NCBI GenBank assembly: GCA_003342895.1
Contig: PTFA01000158.1
Span: forward strand, 1,540,952-1,604,951
Direction: 5' to 3'
Origin: Casuarius casuarius
Lineage: Eukaryota; Chordata; Aves; Casuariiformes; Casuariidae
DNA: 64,000 bases
Shown: in pieces, positions 25,600 to 40,300 of the stretch
Layout of the letters: every line of letters begins with the position of its first letter
Numbering within the stretch: position 1 is the stretch's first letter
Notes under the pieces: generated by a model
Seen by the model: the letters and a program-made list of their open reading frames with translations, nothing else
Database searches by the model: none
Told to the model about the DNA's origin: nothing
Position numbers and translations under genes: made by a program

Positions 25600-26770
25600 T
25601 CACAGAAGCACAGGATAGTTGAGGTGGGAATGGACCTCTAGAGATCATCTAGGTACACCCGACTCAAAGCAAGGTCAGCTAGAGCAGGTTGCCCAGGGCC
25701 ATGTCAAGTTGGGTTTTGAATATCTCCAAGGATGGAGATTCCACAGCCTCTCTGGGCAACCTGTTCCAGTGTTCAAACATCCTGAAAAGGTTTCTACTAC
25801 TCTTTAAATAGAATTTCCTGTGTTTCAATTTGTGCCCTTTGCATCTTGTCCTGTCACTGGGCACCAACGAGAAAAGTCTGGCTCTGTCCTCCCCAGCAAC
25901 CTCCATCTGGTATTTATACACACTGATCATCCTGAGTCTTCTCTCCTCCAGGCTGAACAGTCGCAGCTCTCTTGGGTATGACAGATGCTGTAGTCCCTTA
26001 ATCATCTTTGTGGCCCTTTGCTGGACTCGCTCCAGTCTGCCTATGTCTTATACTGGAGAGCCCAGCACTGGACACAGTGCTCCAGATGTGGTCTCACCAG
26101 TGCTGAGTAGAGGGGAAAGGATCACCTCCCTCGACCTCCTGACAATGCTCTTCCTAAGGCAGCCCAGGATGCTATTGGCTTTCTTTGACACAAGGGCACG
26201 CTGCTGGCTGATACTCAAACTGTTGTCCACCTGGACTCCCAGATCCTTCTCTGCAAAGCTGCTTTCCAGCCAGCTGGCCCCCAGTCTGTCCCGGTGCCTG
26301 GGGTTACTGCTCCCCAGGTATAGGACTTGGCATTTCCCTTTGTTGAACTTCACGAGATTCCGCCCATTTCTTCAGCCTGTTGAGGTCCTCCTGAATGGCA
26401 GCACAATCATCTGGTCTATCAACCACCTCCCCACAATTTTGTATCATCTGTGAATTTGCTGAGGGTGCTTTCTGCCCCCTCATCCACGTCACCGATGAAG
26501 AAGTTAAACAGTACTGGACCCACTATTGACTCCTGGAATACACCACTGGTGACTGGCCTCCAGCCACTGTGTGCCACTGATCACAACTCTCTGAGCCTGG
26601 CAGTTCCGCCAGTTTTCCATATATGTCACTTATATAGTCCATACTTTATCAGCTTGTCTATGAGGATGTTTTGGGAGACAGCATCAAAAGCCTTAATGAA
26701 GCTGAGATAAACAACATTCACTGCTCTCCCCTCATCCACCAAGCCAGTCGATTCAGCCACCCTAATTCTT
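25600..26770 (-). mobile_element. CR1 LINE, 5'-truncated, minus strand, degraded reverse transcriptase
   Basis: The minus strand carries a CR1 retrotransposon fragment. It starts within the reverse transcriptase (segment FIKAFDAVSQNILIDKL near 26690) and runs through the C-terminal ORF2 region ([17 protein letters not shown]) into the 3' UTR, ending in a CR1-like tail at about 25600 (tcctgtgcttctgtga on the minus strand). Frames are broken in several places. The catalytic box reads FTDD (26454-26443) where CR1 normally has FADD. The endonuclease and N-terminal RT are missing, as is usual for 5'-truncated CR1. It is a dead copy. The long open frame on the opposite strand at 25830-26453 is a shadow. 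Confidence 0.93.
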
Positions 26771-29700
26771 TCTCTCTCCCATGCAAAATACTGAGGCTTT
26801 CTCACTGACAATTAAATAGATTTGGAATTACAGTCAATTTTATACATATTCAGTTGCCTCCCCATAGATATCACTGTCAGAAAGAAATTTGGTTTTGAGA
26901 AAGGCCACATTACCTCCCACTGAAAACTGACAGCAAAAATAATGCTGATCGCCTAATTGTAGGTGTCTACAGATGAGCCTTTTAGTCTATGCTAATCATA
27001 TATTTTCCCTATTACAGGGAAAGGTACAGAGAGAGGTACCTCCAGGCAGCAATTTTCCCTATCCTAAGTAGGGACAGGGTGGATGAATTTGCTCTTGGAA
27101 GTAGCTGCCCCTTTACTTTGGCTATCTATGTAGCCCAGATAACTAAATTAAAGGTTTTAGACAGATAAAAGTGCAGTGAAATGGTCCTCTCCCTTACACA
27201 AAAAGTGCTCTAACCATGCCTACACCCTTAATGCTCCACTGACATAGAATACTGCTCTACCAAAGAGTACTGCTGTCCTCATTGCCAGGGAAAAGAGGGA
27301 GATAGGGACAAATTTCTAGACTATGGAGACTTGATCCAAACCACTGGCATGGACTTCCAGTCCCTTGAAGGAGCCATTTTCCATCCCAGACCAACACTGT
27401 GGGGAACAGTCCCTCTTCTTATACCTCTGCCCACCCTTCTGCAGTAAATAAGAGCAAAGCAGTAGCAGCAAGACATCTACTTGCAGCATTGACTATTCTG
27501 ATCTAACAGCATGTACAGCAGGGATGCCTGACAATAAAAATATGAGGGGGACCCTAGTGATGCTTTGTCAACAGAGAGTCATCAGATATAGACTTCATAA
27601 ACAGAGACGCTCTCTATGTGTTTAGATCCATATCTGCTTACTTTACTTGCTTGTGGCTGCCCCCCTTCTCCTCTGCCCACAGAGGTCTTACTGAATTCAG
27701 GCCCATCTAATCACAAGCGTGATCTTCTACTCTAGTCATAGTGCAGCACAATTGCACCAATTGCAGCATGATTAGGAGCAAAATTCATCTCTGGCAGAGG
27801 AATGATAAGAGCCCTCACTGCAGTTACATCAATTAATCTGCAAAGAAATGCTATGAAAATGTTCTTACCCTGTGGACTGAGAGTGGAATACATTAACACA
27901 AAAAAAGTCTATAAGTTTTTGTCAATATAACATTTAGTAGTTCATTATTCTGAGGAACTAAAGAAGAGTTTTTACTGATTTGAATAAATCCATTTAAACG
28001 TTACATAAATGCATGAGATTGCATCTAGTGTCTCTTATTATAGGTCAGCATTGTAGAAAATTTCTCCATTACAATACGGATATGCCAGAGCTGGAATATA
28101 TTATTCTAGAATAGCCAAGACTGGAATATATTAATACATAAAAATGAAAGAACCTAATGCATTTCTACCTGCTTCAGAAATCTGTCTTTCAAATACAAAG
28201 TAGCGCATCATCTTTCCAATATATAACAGACTTGCTGTCTTGCAGCAGATAGATACTCCTCACAAGGGTATTCCATGAGTGACAGTATACACAGGCCTTG
28301 TAGTGGGGCTGAATTCTGTTTCTGGTATTACAATTACCAGTCGCATGATCTTAATTTTAAGTAATTGTGGGATCTTCAATTCCATAGGAATTTTTTTTTT
28401 TAAAAAAAAGACATTTTGATTTTCCAAAGAGGACTCCAGCCTCATACTTACCTTTCAGGGCACATATTTATTAGATTTCTCTGTACCATGGACCAACCAT
28501 TGATTTTACATATTTCATATTTAGCCTCAGAGATTTCATAGACATACAGGTCTGTTTTTTTGCAGATTCCTGTAAACAATCTTATTTACCTTTAGAAGGC
28601 TTACTGACCACTTCTGATACCAATTTCAAGACACTGGTGGCACCATGTTATCTTTTATAATCTTCTATCAACATTTTTCATTCTATATAAACAAGTGAGC
28701 ATCTGATGATCTGAGTGTAAGATACAATCTCAATTACTGGTAACCGTAATAGTTTTAAGTGGTCCAAAACATAGCAAGGTAGTCACCACTGAGAGATGAG
28801 GTTGCTTTGCAATCTGGACTGTGACTTCCACATGGACTTACTTTTCTTATTTCTTTGTTTATCTTGCAAAATGTTGCTCAGAAATTATTGCCATCAGTAT
28901 TGACCATTTTAATCATCTATATTCTTAATTAAAGCCAAGAAATAGAATGTAATTGCATTTATTGGCCAGATGTTTTAAAAATTCTTTTTTCCTGTTCTGA
29001 CTCTAGTAAGCTTTTAGCTCTCTTGCTCTACAGCCAGTCACCAGGACTGAGAATATTAGATAGCTGCACTGAGAACAGACTATGCTGTTACTGTCTATGC
29101 ACGACACAAAGTCCTTATGTTTTTTTCCGCTATACTGGAAACAGCCTTAAAAATGCATTCATTTCAAAGGAGTGAGCTTTTAAAATGCTAAACTCAATAG
29201 AAGATGAAAATACGTCATCTCTTCCATTTATAATTATAATTTTAGCAACCATAAAATACCATAGTTCAGTAGAAAAGAATATTCTGCCTAGCTCACTAGC
29301 CATTTTTAGCAGAATTCAGATTTCTAGAACATTCCTAAAAATTGTTAATTCTTATTTGGAACTGGATTGCTTTGTAGATTCCTAGGATGAAATAAATGGG
29401 CAGATGGCAGTACCTTATGGCACATTCAGATTCAGATCCTGACTGAGTTAAATAAGAATATCTCTGCAGAGTTGGGTCTTAATCCTGCTTTATTCTCCAG
29501 TGAGGATGGGTTTAATGATTTTATTTCTATGATGGAGATCATTATTATTAGTTTATCACAAAGTTTAATGAAAACAGGAGCTGCTGCTGTGGAAAGGCCT
29601 CCAATTAGAAGAGGCGAGGACTGATCATCGCTACAGAATTTAGAAAGAAGCATTTGACGTGGAGAGGAAAGCCCTTAGAAGAGACGCCAGGCAGCTGATC

Positions 29701-32700
29701 TGCATGGGCATGGTTTGAACATTGGCTGAAGCTGGCTGTCTATGTACTCGCTAAAGATGCAATTTTGGTTTATGTGTCTGGAGTCCACATATTAGTACTT
29801 ACGCAGTATCCAGAATCTGGTGATAAAAATCACCGCAAATGGAAATATGGTTTAAAGACAAAAAAGGAACAATTGGAAATGGATTCAGAAAGTAGCATAA
29901 AGGGACTCAGACTCTTAAAGATGAAGGATATGCAGCATAAAGGTGAAAACAAAAGAAGCAAGAATTGAACCTGTGTCATCAGTGGACAATAAATATGAAA
30001 AGTTAAACTTTTTAGCATTTCACTGGAGAAGAAGAATGAGAAGTGAGTGAGACTCTTCTGTCAAGAATAATTCATAATATGTAGCAAGAGCCAATAAGGG
30101 TGACTGGTGAGTGTTGTGACACTGTCCACAATGAGACAAAAGGTTCTTTTTTTTAAAAGCCAAAAATGAGCATCTGAAGAGGGAATACATGCTTGTTTTA
30201 CAAAATTAAGAACTCTTGAATCCACTTGGAACTTTGGAGTCATTTCGTATTATATCAATAAGGCAAGGTGGTTGGTTCCAGATTTCAGGACATACTGTTG
30301 AGAAAAACAGACAGACCTCACTATCTATCAAGGACAGAAGAATTTGTCAACTGAAATGGTGGAGACAGTAATAAAAGTGATAAAAGCCAGTTTTAGACTG
30401 GAGAAACTGGTGACCAAGTAAAGGGTCACACACAAATAGTCTGAACCTGACAAATAAATGCAGACTGTTAGTAAAAGAAACAAAGAGGAGAAGCAGTAAA
30501 CATTGTTACTTGGATTTCATAGGAGTGGATATGGAAGGGTACCATCAGGTGCAGAACTCAAATAACTTCAGCTGAACTCCTTACTCAGCAAGCTCTAAAT
30601 GTAACTAAAATTTTCTTCATGCGAGAGAGAGAGAAAGGAGACAAGGGTGAACTTGGCCAAAGTTTCAATATATGCTTTGAGGAGGAAATTCAAAGATCAA
30701 ACAGAAGTTAAAACTCCACAGACTGTCCCAGAGCTCCCTGACATGCACAATTCTATTAACTTGGAGGGATCTGGGAAGACTACAAAGAGGTCACATTAAT
30801 GCACCTATTGAATTTAGCATTGAGCATGGCAGTAATGTAGCAGTGGCTGGGTTAGCCACGTTGGTTGAAGGACACTTAACACACTTTGTAAAAGAAGTCA
30901 GTGCTTCTTATGAGTATTAAAGACTTGTTATGATTACTAAAGATGTACCACCAGATTTACCGAAGGTAAAAACCATATAGTATATTGAGTGATACAAGCT
31001 TCCTAGTCCTCTGAAAATCTTTGAACAGGAATAGCTAGGTGAGAAAGTCTTTGGATCTCATCTTATTCCCAGAGGTGGTCAGTGTAAATTGAGGAACTCC
31101 CTCAGTTAGCAAAAATTCCTGGCATCAAGATTTTTACCAGCAGCATTTTTACCATGAGAAAAAGAACATGAAGCTGTGGGTCACACCACAGTGCTCCAGG
31201 GATGGACTGTTGGAAGACGTTTAGACAGTAACTGTACTCAGGACACTGAAGGCATGCACCACAAAGACAAGCATACTCCAGCCCGCTTAATGAAGGAGTG
31301 AGTCACAGAACCTGTCACAAAATTCAAACAGTTCAATACCACACGGGAACATGAGCACAAGATGTCCTGTTTTGTGTGCTCACAAAACGACATGAAAATG
31401 GCATTGATAACAAAGTGACTGATGGCAACGACAACATAGATAGGAATGGAGAGACAGTGTTGGCTCATCTCTGGGATTAGAAAACACAGGGACTAGTGCC
31501 CTGATTGTCAGCTACACATGATGGACAGTCTTTTACTGCCAAGGGGAGTTGGAGGACCTGCACACTGGGGATGACATCAAATAACTCAAGTGAGAGCAGC
31601 CATCAAAACAGTGGGGGATGCACAGAAGATGAAGTAAAAGCAAATGCAGGCAACAGTAGTGACAAAACTGGAGATAGTTATTTCCGTTTAAAGCTAGATT
31701 TTGGCTCTCAGAAATACAGAGCATTGGAGAGACAGAAGGAGACCCAGACTTCAGCAGTAGTTAGTCCTGCTGCTTATGTTAACAAATATGCTGGAAGAAA
31801 GGAGTCATATAAGCAAGACCAACAGTGTAACTGAAGGGCTATGAATCCTAGCAAGGACTAGGGGTCACAGTAAAAGGCCTGTCCCTTTGGTGGGATATGT
31901 TAGTGACCCTTCAGCTAGTGCTTGAACTACTAACAAAGCAGCTAAACTGTTAGAAAAGACAAGAATTTCTGTGAATTTGGAAGGGACATGAATTCTAAAA
32001 GACACTAGAAAGTTTTGCACATGGCTTGAAAGTAATTGTCAGTTGCAGCACCTCTGTAAACAAACATGTTTTCCTTATAAAAATCATGCTGGTTTTACAA
32101 ACATTATATGATACTATCCATATTACCCAGCATATCATATATGAAGAGTTGTAGATATTGTTTATGATAAATGTTTAGTCATTAGCTATATCCACTTTAG
32201 TTTTTATGTGTTATCCTTTTCTGAGAAGTCCATTAATGCAAATCTTTGGTGGGCTAAAATAATAAATAACTGATTCAGAAGAGCTAATCAGCTTGTTCAT
32301 ATATTGCAGAAATGACATTTGGCAGGTTTCTGTACTGAAGACACATTCATCTAATGCATGGCCAGCATACATTCTTCTTGCTTTCTTCACTTTGGCAATG
32401 AAAACATTTGTTGGCATAGTGCAGTGACTTCAAAAATCTTCTGAGAGAAGGTTGGCAGCTCTGACTCATTTTCAATTCAAGATGTGGTAGTTGCTGTAAA
32501 GTTTATTTAGGCATTGATTACATATATAAATGACTACTTGGAACAACATGTAAGTCTGCAGAATATGTTCTAAACAAAGTCTCATCCTTCCCCACCAGAA
32601 AAAAAAGATTTCAGAGGGGGACGGAGAAAGACAAGAAAAACACCATTAAGTATTCTAAAGAGCATATCCCTAGACTGAGGAAGAGAATGAGAGGGGCAAG

Positions 32701-34228
32701 CAAGCGTGCCCCTTGCACATTTGCAGCATACAAGGCCTTTAAACCCTGCAGATCAAAGAAAGCTTATAATGAAAGCTGCCTCAGTTTGCTCCAGACTTGC
32801 TCTGTACTGGTTCCCTAACAGGAATAACCCATACTATATTCTAGTCCATCTGTGACTTTATAGCAGCCATTTGGAGATTCAGAGGGGATCCTAGAGGGGA
32901 GGGCCAGAGGGAGTTGGTGCTCTTAGGAGGAACTAGTTGCCCAGAGACAGGGAGTGCAGACATGTCCTTGCTCCAAGTCACTGAGTTGTTCCATCAACAT
33001 TCAGCCATTAGAAAAGAAAAGCCTCCTTATTCTTGACACAGTAAGAGTGACACTAAAGAGGAAAGGTTCTTCACTTTCATCAAGTCTGGAGTAAAGTAAC
33101 TGCCTGCAGAGGGTCCAGCAACACCAAGTCATGTAAATGCTGTGCCTACAATATGTATCTACACTGTGTTAAGGGAACTATCTGTTAATTGTTTCATAGG
33201 ATGTTTGTTAAAGACCACACTCACAACATCCTGGCATGTACAGACTCAGGAATGACATCATGTTTTCCTTCGGATGTTCCAGGATCAGGAGCTTTGTTTC
33301 ATCTGCCTCTACTTTTTCATCTTTTTTATTTTATGCTTGTATTACTACATACCTCTAGAACGGGAAACAGTCTCAGCCAAGAGAGAAAAATCCTCATGAA
33401 GGCTATGTAATAGAAATTTTTCTAGAAGAGTGTTTTTTTCTGTGAAAGGATTCATCTGTGCACACTGGTATCTAACTGTGTAATTTATTGTGAGCTTACA
33501 TGGCTGTTTTAGCTATTGGATATTTCTAAGCATGTCTGGCTACACATTTTAAACAAAAAAGGAGAGAAGGCAAGAGAAGCATCACCAAAACTACCATTGG
33601 TGCCAATGGCACCAAACATGTTATTTGGGCTGGATGTTTCGGTAACGGTTTTCTTGGTGAGTTTTTCTGTCAGAACAACACAAATAAAAAAACAAACACA
33701 GAAAGAAAAAAAAAAAGAAAGCATTTCAAAGTAAATGCAAATCCAAGCAATGAGTGTGATGCTTTGGCTTTTCTGGAAATACAATGCAGGAGCTGGTTGC
33801 AGTTTAAAATTCTGACTATGTCCAGCAGAAAGAAAACGACTCCTTACAGAAACAAAAGACCTGGCTTCATGCCTTTGGGTTTTTGTAGGGATCCAAAGGT
33901 CGCCAGAGAAAGCATAGAGAAAGCCAAGAACAATGATTACTTTTGGAAAGCTAAAGTATGTGAGTCTTGCTCACTCCTGTACACCAAATCAGTGGCACAG
34001 TTTGGATTAAAACACAGTTATCTAAATTTCCAAACCCATCTTTCATCCTTTAGATTCATATCCGTGGCATCCAGCATAGCCTCTAGGATGCTTTGATCTA
34101 GCCTGCTTCCAGAGGAGCTTGGGAACAGCTATTTGAGGAGCTAGGTACTGCCCAGACAACATGCTGACTTCCACTCACATGTATCTCTGCTCCTGCTGCC
34201 TCTCATGAAAGGCCCTGATCTCCGGCAT
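26771..34228. other. intergenic stretch with no recognised gene
   Basis: No gene was recognised. Around 28090-28135 the phrase ctggaatatatta is repeated about 34 bp apart. Bases 29640-31900 look purine-rich on the plus strand and contain a 109-codon frame (31505-31834) without any recognised family. No transposon ends were found. Confidence 0.45.
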
Positions 34229-34300
34229 CATCTTCACGAGGAGAGGGAAAGCAGAGGAGAGGAGAGGAGAGGGAGAGAGAGAGGGAGAGAGATCAGAGAA
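34229..34300 (+). repeat. GA-rich low-complexity tract
   Basis: Purine-only runs built from gagga, ggaga and gaga units, imperfect, typical of a degenerate microsatellite. Confidence 0.85.
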
Positions 34301-37300
34301 GGAGTTAGGTAGGGCTTGGCAGGATACTCGTCTGCTGTCCTGTTCCTGTGTGAGAAGAGGGAGGGAGAAGAGGAGCTCAGGAGAGCCCGGGATGTTTCTT
34401 TCTTCACCACCTCTGTGGCCCCCATGAGGATCTCAAAACTGGAACATAGTTTCTTCTGACTGGCAATGAATATGACCCCTTTTAAGCTCCTTACTGTTGC
34501 TTTCGTTGTTATGACAAACAGGATTTTATGAAAAATGATTAGAGGAACGACGGAAGCTGTTTTACCAAGGTCTGCTAGTTAACGGGTGATACATTCTTTT
34601 GGTCATTAGCTTGGGCTGAGCATGAAGAGAATTTCTGGCAGTACATAATATGTTACTGACAATGTCGCTGATAATCCTTTGGGCTACCTCATTTCTTTAA
34701 GCAGCACTGCGAGATCCAGCTTACCCAACATTATAATAGACCTCTTTTGCCACTTCACAATGATGAAAAAAAAAAAAGACAGAGATATGAATGCAGACAT
34801 ACTTGGATTTATTACTAGCCACTTCACATTGTGCCTCATTTCAATAAATATGAACTTTTTCTTTATTTCCACTAAGGATCAGTAAAAGAGCATAACTGTC
34901 ATAATTTTATATAGCACAAATTTACAAGAAATCTCATTTCATGCTGAAGAATGTAGTGAGTAATATAATCCTGGGAACAAGGTCACTGGCTATTACGTAC
35001 CCTTGGCATTTTTCCAAAGGTTCAGTAGCACTGTGAAGCTTTTATCGCTTTGCCTTTCATCAGTCAATCTCAAAAGGTGGGATTTAACTTAAGGACCTCA
35101 CGTTTCTTTGCCCATCTAAAAGCCAGCTATCACGTATAAGCCAGTTGTCTAGGTTCTTTCTGAAGGAGAGAAATAAATACTTCCAAAGTATGATTCTTCC
35201 CCCGCGGTCTTAAACATCAGTGTAAGGCTGAGATGAATTATCTTTGGATGAGCAACAGAGAGGGACCAAGCCTCTACTTGAGTTGTATACAGCTAAGCTG
35301 GGCCAAGATGATAACAGTGCATTTTCTTTAACAATGGCAATAGGTTTTCTTCAAAAGACTTCCTGGCCTCAATATAAGAAAATGTAAGAAAACTGATATT
35401 GCTTGTAAAATGCAAAATGCTAGACCGCACAATCAAGTAATCTTAAATGCTCTTAAAATTTGGATTCTGAGTAAGGTTGGCTATAACATTGACAGACTAC
35501 TAAAATAATGGCCATGTTTCCACACAATTACATTCTCAGGCATGTTGTCCTTTATGTCTATAATGTGATGTACATAAAAGATGTCTTTCTTATTTTTGGC
35601 AATAATATATTTAGTGCTCTTATATAAGAGCTTTCAGCTTCAGAGTCTTTTACAAACATTAGTTAATCTTTTTAATGCCTGGTAAGGGAGGTAGATGCAT
35701 ATTATTATCTCCTTTTTTTGGAAATACAGCCAGGAAGATTTTAGAATTTTGAAGTTTCCCTGAAGTTGATATTTCTGTGCAGAGAATTCATAATGTCACT
35801 TACTGTTGACTTTCTCATTAAAATTGATTTTATGAATTTAGCAATCTGTATGATGGGCCAGTGCTTGTTTAGCTGGTCTTGTCAAGGCCAAGTGCTTTTG
35901 CATGACTTTCAAAAAGCAAAAGTACTCCAAAATCTCTTTTCTAAAACATCCAGCTAGACTGCTTTCCAAACGGTTTCCTTTTCATTACTATTCTGTTGCT
36001 CCTAATGTTTTTCTAGTATTTCTTGCTATTGATTATGTTTGATTTGTATTCTTAATGAAGCATATTTAATCCAGGAGAACAGACTCCCTGTCCATCTTCT
36101 CTGCATTTAAATTGTCAAGCAGTTACATTCATAATTTTTCTAACACCTATGGATTACTTTATGACAACACATACAATGCAATGGACAATGACAAATTTTC
36201 ATTTTGTTTTTTAATTACTTTGTATTTCTTCAATGGAAAGCAAAACATTAAATAAGCAACAGCCATCTAACATCTCTCCTCACTAGCTTTCCTCCTTTCT
36301 GTGAATGATTTTAATGACTGTTGTGAAAACTGTTGGTTGCCTAGTAGCTGAAATGAAGAATTGCTTTGTGTTTAATGGTATGACAAAACAAAGAACCAGA
36401 AATCCGTAACAAATGTTTCCTTGTTTATTGGGCAATAACAGTTTTCTCTGCAAAGTATTGGTGTCATGACATAAGGAATTTTAAAGAAAACAGGAAGAAG
36501 ACACAAGAATTGAGCTTTCTAGATGGCTTGAGCCTCAACTAGTATCCCTTGCTTATGGTAACCATTGGAATTACATACAGCTTTAAAGCAATAAAACTTT
36601 TTACTGCCATCATCAATATTAACATATAAAGCTAAAAATTGATTGTTGCTAATCTGTTACTGGATTGGTTGCTTAGATGCTAATTTATATGACGGGAAAA
36701 AAAACAGTATAACTTTGTAAGTAACTTTTTCTTGATTATGAAATAATGCAATTTATATAGTGATTTTGTCATTCCTTGATATATATATGTCTATACTTGT
36801 CATGGTAAGAAGAAAATGGCCTTTCATAGCCTTCAAGGTTAGCAGGAATTAACGGACTTTTCGAGTAGCTAGCAGTGAAAGAATTCAGTAATCTTTAAAC
36901 CATTCATATTAAAATATATACTGATGAAGCCACTAAATTAGTTTGCTATCAAACACAGGCACTTCATCAAAATATGTATTGATGCAGGCTCAAGATGCTT
37001 AGAGCATTTCTGAGTGAGTACTTGGTTTGTGCAGAATAAATTGACAGTGCAATGATGTGAACATGGAGCATCGTGAATGTACATTTCAATTTTTTCAAGA
37101 ACTTTCTTGGCTTGCTTGTTTTCAGGCATTTAACCATGACCAATCTGGCAAAGCTGATGAAAACATTTGTCATTGTATGTGTTCTGATTCTGTTTTATTG
37201 TAAATGGTAAGAGTCAGTATTTTTCTTGGAGGAAAAGAAGCTACTGCTGAAATGGCTGTATGCTTTCTCATGCTCCACGGGGAAGACGGGGCTCCTATTA

Positions 37301-40300
37301 TCTACTGTATTGTAAATACCTCCATCTGAGCTAGTCGCGCTGGGCTGCTTTTATAGTCATCGGAGAGAAAAGGCTTTCTAAGGAACAGTTTGCTTCAATT
37401 TAGTTTGCAGGCCTATGTTAGGATGTGTCTCAGTGTCTAAAGTTAGATGAGGTGAATCCCACTCAAAGACATTACATCCTCCGCTGCAGAGCTAAAACTC
37501 TGCCAATGTTCTTTTCCGAATGATATCCATAATAATCCAGAAGATGGGATGGCGACTTCTTCAGCTAGATTGGTAACATTTGCCAAAGCTCCTCTGTCAA
37601 AGTTCTAACCACAAGAGTATATTTTTCACATTTTGGAACTGTTTCTACCACTGCTCATGTCACTATTTTGAAATAAATAATAAATATGAATAAAATGATA
37701 ATAAAATAAAAAGAATAAAATGATTTCTAAGCAGGCACGTTCTGCGAACACAGATAAAATTCCACTGTGAAGTGTCTGCAAAAGAATAACAAATCTATGT
37801 TACAGTATTGAGACTTGAGTGGCCTTGAACATCTGGTCTCTCATGTGCAATAAGATTAATCCCAAGACAATTGTTCAACACCTCTTTCAGCTTATATCTG
37901 TGAATTTCAGAAAGTTTTGGTAAGCACATTTTTCTTAGTTGATCCAAACAAGATACACCACCAGTATTGTTCAGAAGTCTTTCCAGGTAGCTCTTCGGAG
38001 ACAACTTATCTAGGACACAAAGTGGAACATCAGCAGTGCAGTATATCTCCCCATAAGACAGGACACTTTTGTCCTAGAACATGTTTGTTCTTCCATTTTT
38101 AATGTGTGTGTTCTATTTGTCTTTTTTACTGCAAATTCAGTTTACTCTCGAGGTGTCTTTTATGACTCCCTTTTTGCTTGAAACATAAGAACTAGCTCTA
38201 AAAATCATGGGTGCTGCAGAGCACCTAGTTTGTGGTCTATATAGTAGGTTTCTTAATAAGCTTCTACATTCCTGTGTAAGTCTTGGAAGAAGTCAAGAGC
38301 TTTTAAAAGACTCTAGGAAGGGAACCTTTCTTGCCATAGTTTAGACATCCATGTTATGAGGACAAGGTCTGTTTCTGGAGGCCTTCAAAACATCTACTTC
38401 TCTGCTGACTCTATTGGAGTCATAGGCATCTGTTTTAAAGCTGCTTATTAAGCATGGAAATTAAGCACACTGGGTCCCATGCCACCATTTCTGTAGAGCT
38501 CACCTGAGGATACTTTCTGCTTCTCTGTTTTGCATTTGTTTGCTACTTTCTTTGCTATGGCCACACTTTCAGCTTAATGCTGTTCCCTTGCATTTTTGCA
38601 AATCTCATTGCCTGAACTGTGTAGCTCCATGTTCACACTGCGTTCTTGCAACAATTAAATAACTTTCCCAAGTGAGAGACCCACTAATATGATTTGATGC
38701 TAGCTCATGATGTGGTGTGCAATTTTAATACAAAACAAGGAATTCAACAAATTAGAAATGTGTGGAAAAAGTCTGCAGGATTACACAGTTTATTCAAACT
38801 CAGATATCTCAGGGATGGTACGATAAAATCAGAGCTTAATTATGACAAGTACAGGAAGATTCACCCCTGCTCAGTCCTATTTTTATTAACGTGCAGAGGT
38901 GTAGTTTTGAAACATGCTTAGGATATGTGATTAAAAAATCCATTTTTTTCTGAGCAGTCCTTGTCCATTCATATCTTTGCATTTGTTTGAAATTGCTTAC
39001 AACTAAAACAAAATCCTGCCTAAAGTCATATTATTGAGGCTCTAGAGGGACTCCTGAGGACTCTTACAACAAGCCTGTACTAATGCTGCCTATCCTGTTC
39101 ACACTGGCAGCATATCATGTGCTTGTATCCAGGTTCAGCTCGGTTGTAAACCAAGGTAGTTCTCTTGGTGGAAAGTATATCAGACAAAGTAGGTCAACAC
39201 TTGGTTTCAATACAACATGAGCGTGAACCATGTTCTGCCTGGTTCACGGATCGCAGGAAGTTCTCCAAAGCTAACAAAAGCAGTAGAGCTGTAGCTGCAG
39301 TGACACTGTTCTTGATCTGTAACATGGTGCATAGATTCCCTGACAATGATATACTAAATTTTGGACTGAAAAATGCAAAGGCAGTTAAATGGGGCTCTTC
39401 TGGTTATTCTATTAGTTTTAATAGCTATTATTGTTAGAGGTCAGGGATCTACCTGTGTTATTTGCCAAAACACAATCACATTTTTCAGACTTTGAAGGTG
39501 AAAGTGATAGTGCACATGCAAAACAGCAGATGGAGGTAGTAAGATGTGACATAACACATTGTCATGGATGAACTTATGCATTGCTGTTGTTCCAGGGAAG
39601 AGCAGTGGCATGGAGAAATCCTCAGCAGAAAAATCTCAGATTGCTCATATGATACAGGCTTTATGGATTATTGTATTTAAGAGCGAAATTCTAGCAGGTG
39701 AGAGAGCAGCCTGCTTCTTGATATAGTATTTGCTGTTCTGATTAGGAGAGGAGGTCAGTACTGGTATTCAGACATCTTGTTTTATTAAGTGAGGGACAGT
39801 CTCCTTCAGAAGAACCTGTGTAGAGGTAGAAGAAGCAAGGAATCTCCAAAGCACTCACAAATCAATTTTTAAAGCTACTTAAACATCAGGTTTTGTTCCT
39901 GCCAGAGGGAGATAGACCCTGCATGACTTAAAATGGCTGAGCTCCTAAGTCATCTGCCTGCAGGTTTTGGTACAGTCACTGCTGTGCTTGCGGTGGGTGC
40001 AGACATATCTGCACTACCCCTAAATCACCCAGGTCGGTTATAATACCAGACCAGCTGTGGCAATGAGACACTTGGCATGAATTGATATCTAAATGTTTAC
40101 TAAGGTCTCCGGTAGGTCAAGTAGCCTGCGATGAACTCTGCGGGACATCTGCCAACTTGCTACCAGTCCCCAGGCTAGATGGTTTGAAGCTTTCTCATAT
40201 GCAATAACGCTTCAGTGCCATGAATGTGTGGGGCCTCCGTGCTTTTCCCAGTACAGTCCTGCCTTGTGACAGTGGACATATCACTTCCTAGTCGTGAATT

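Noticed and set aside
25830..26453. 207-codon plus-strand open frame
   Set aside because: It is the reverse strand of the CR1 element at 25600-26770; the coding sense is minus.
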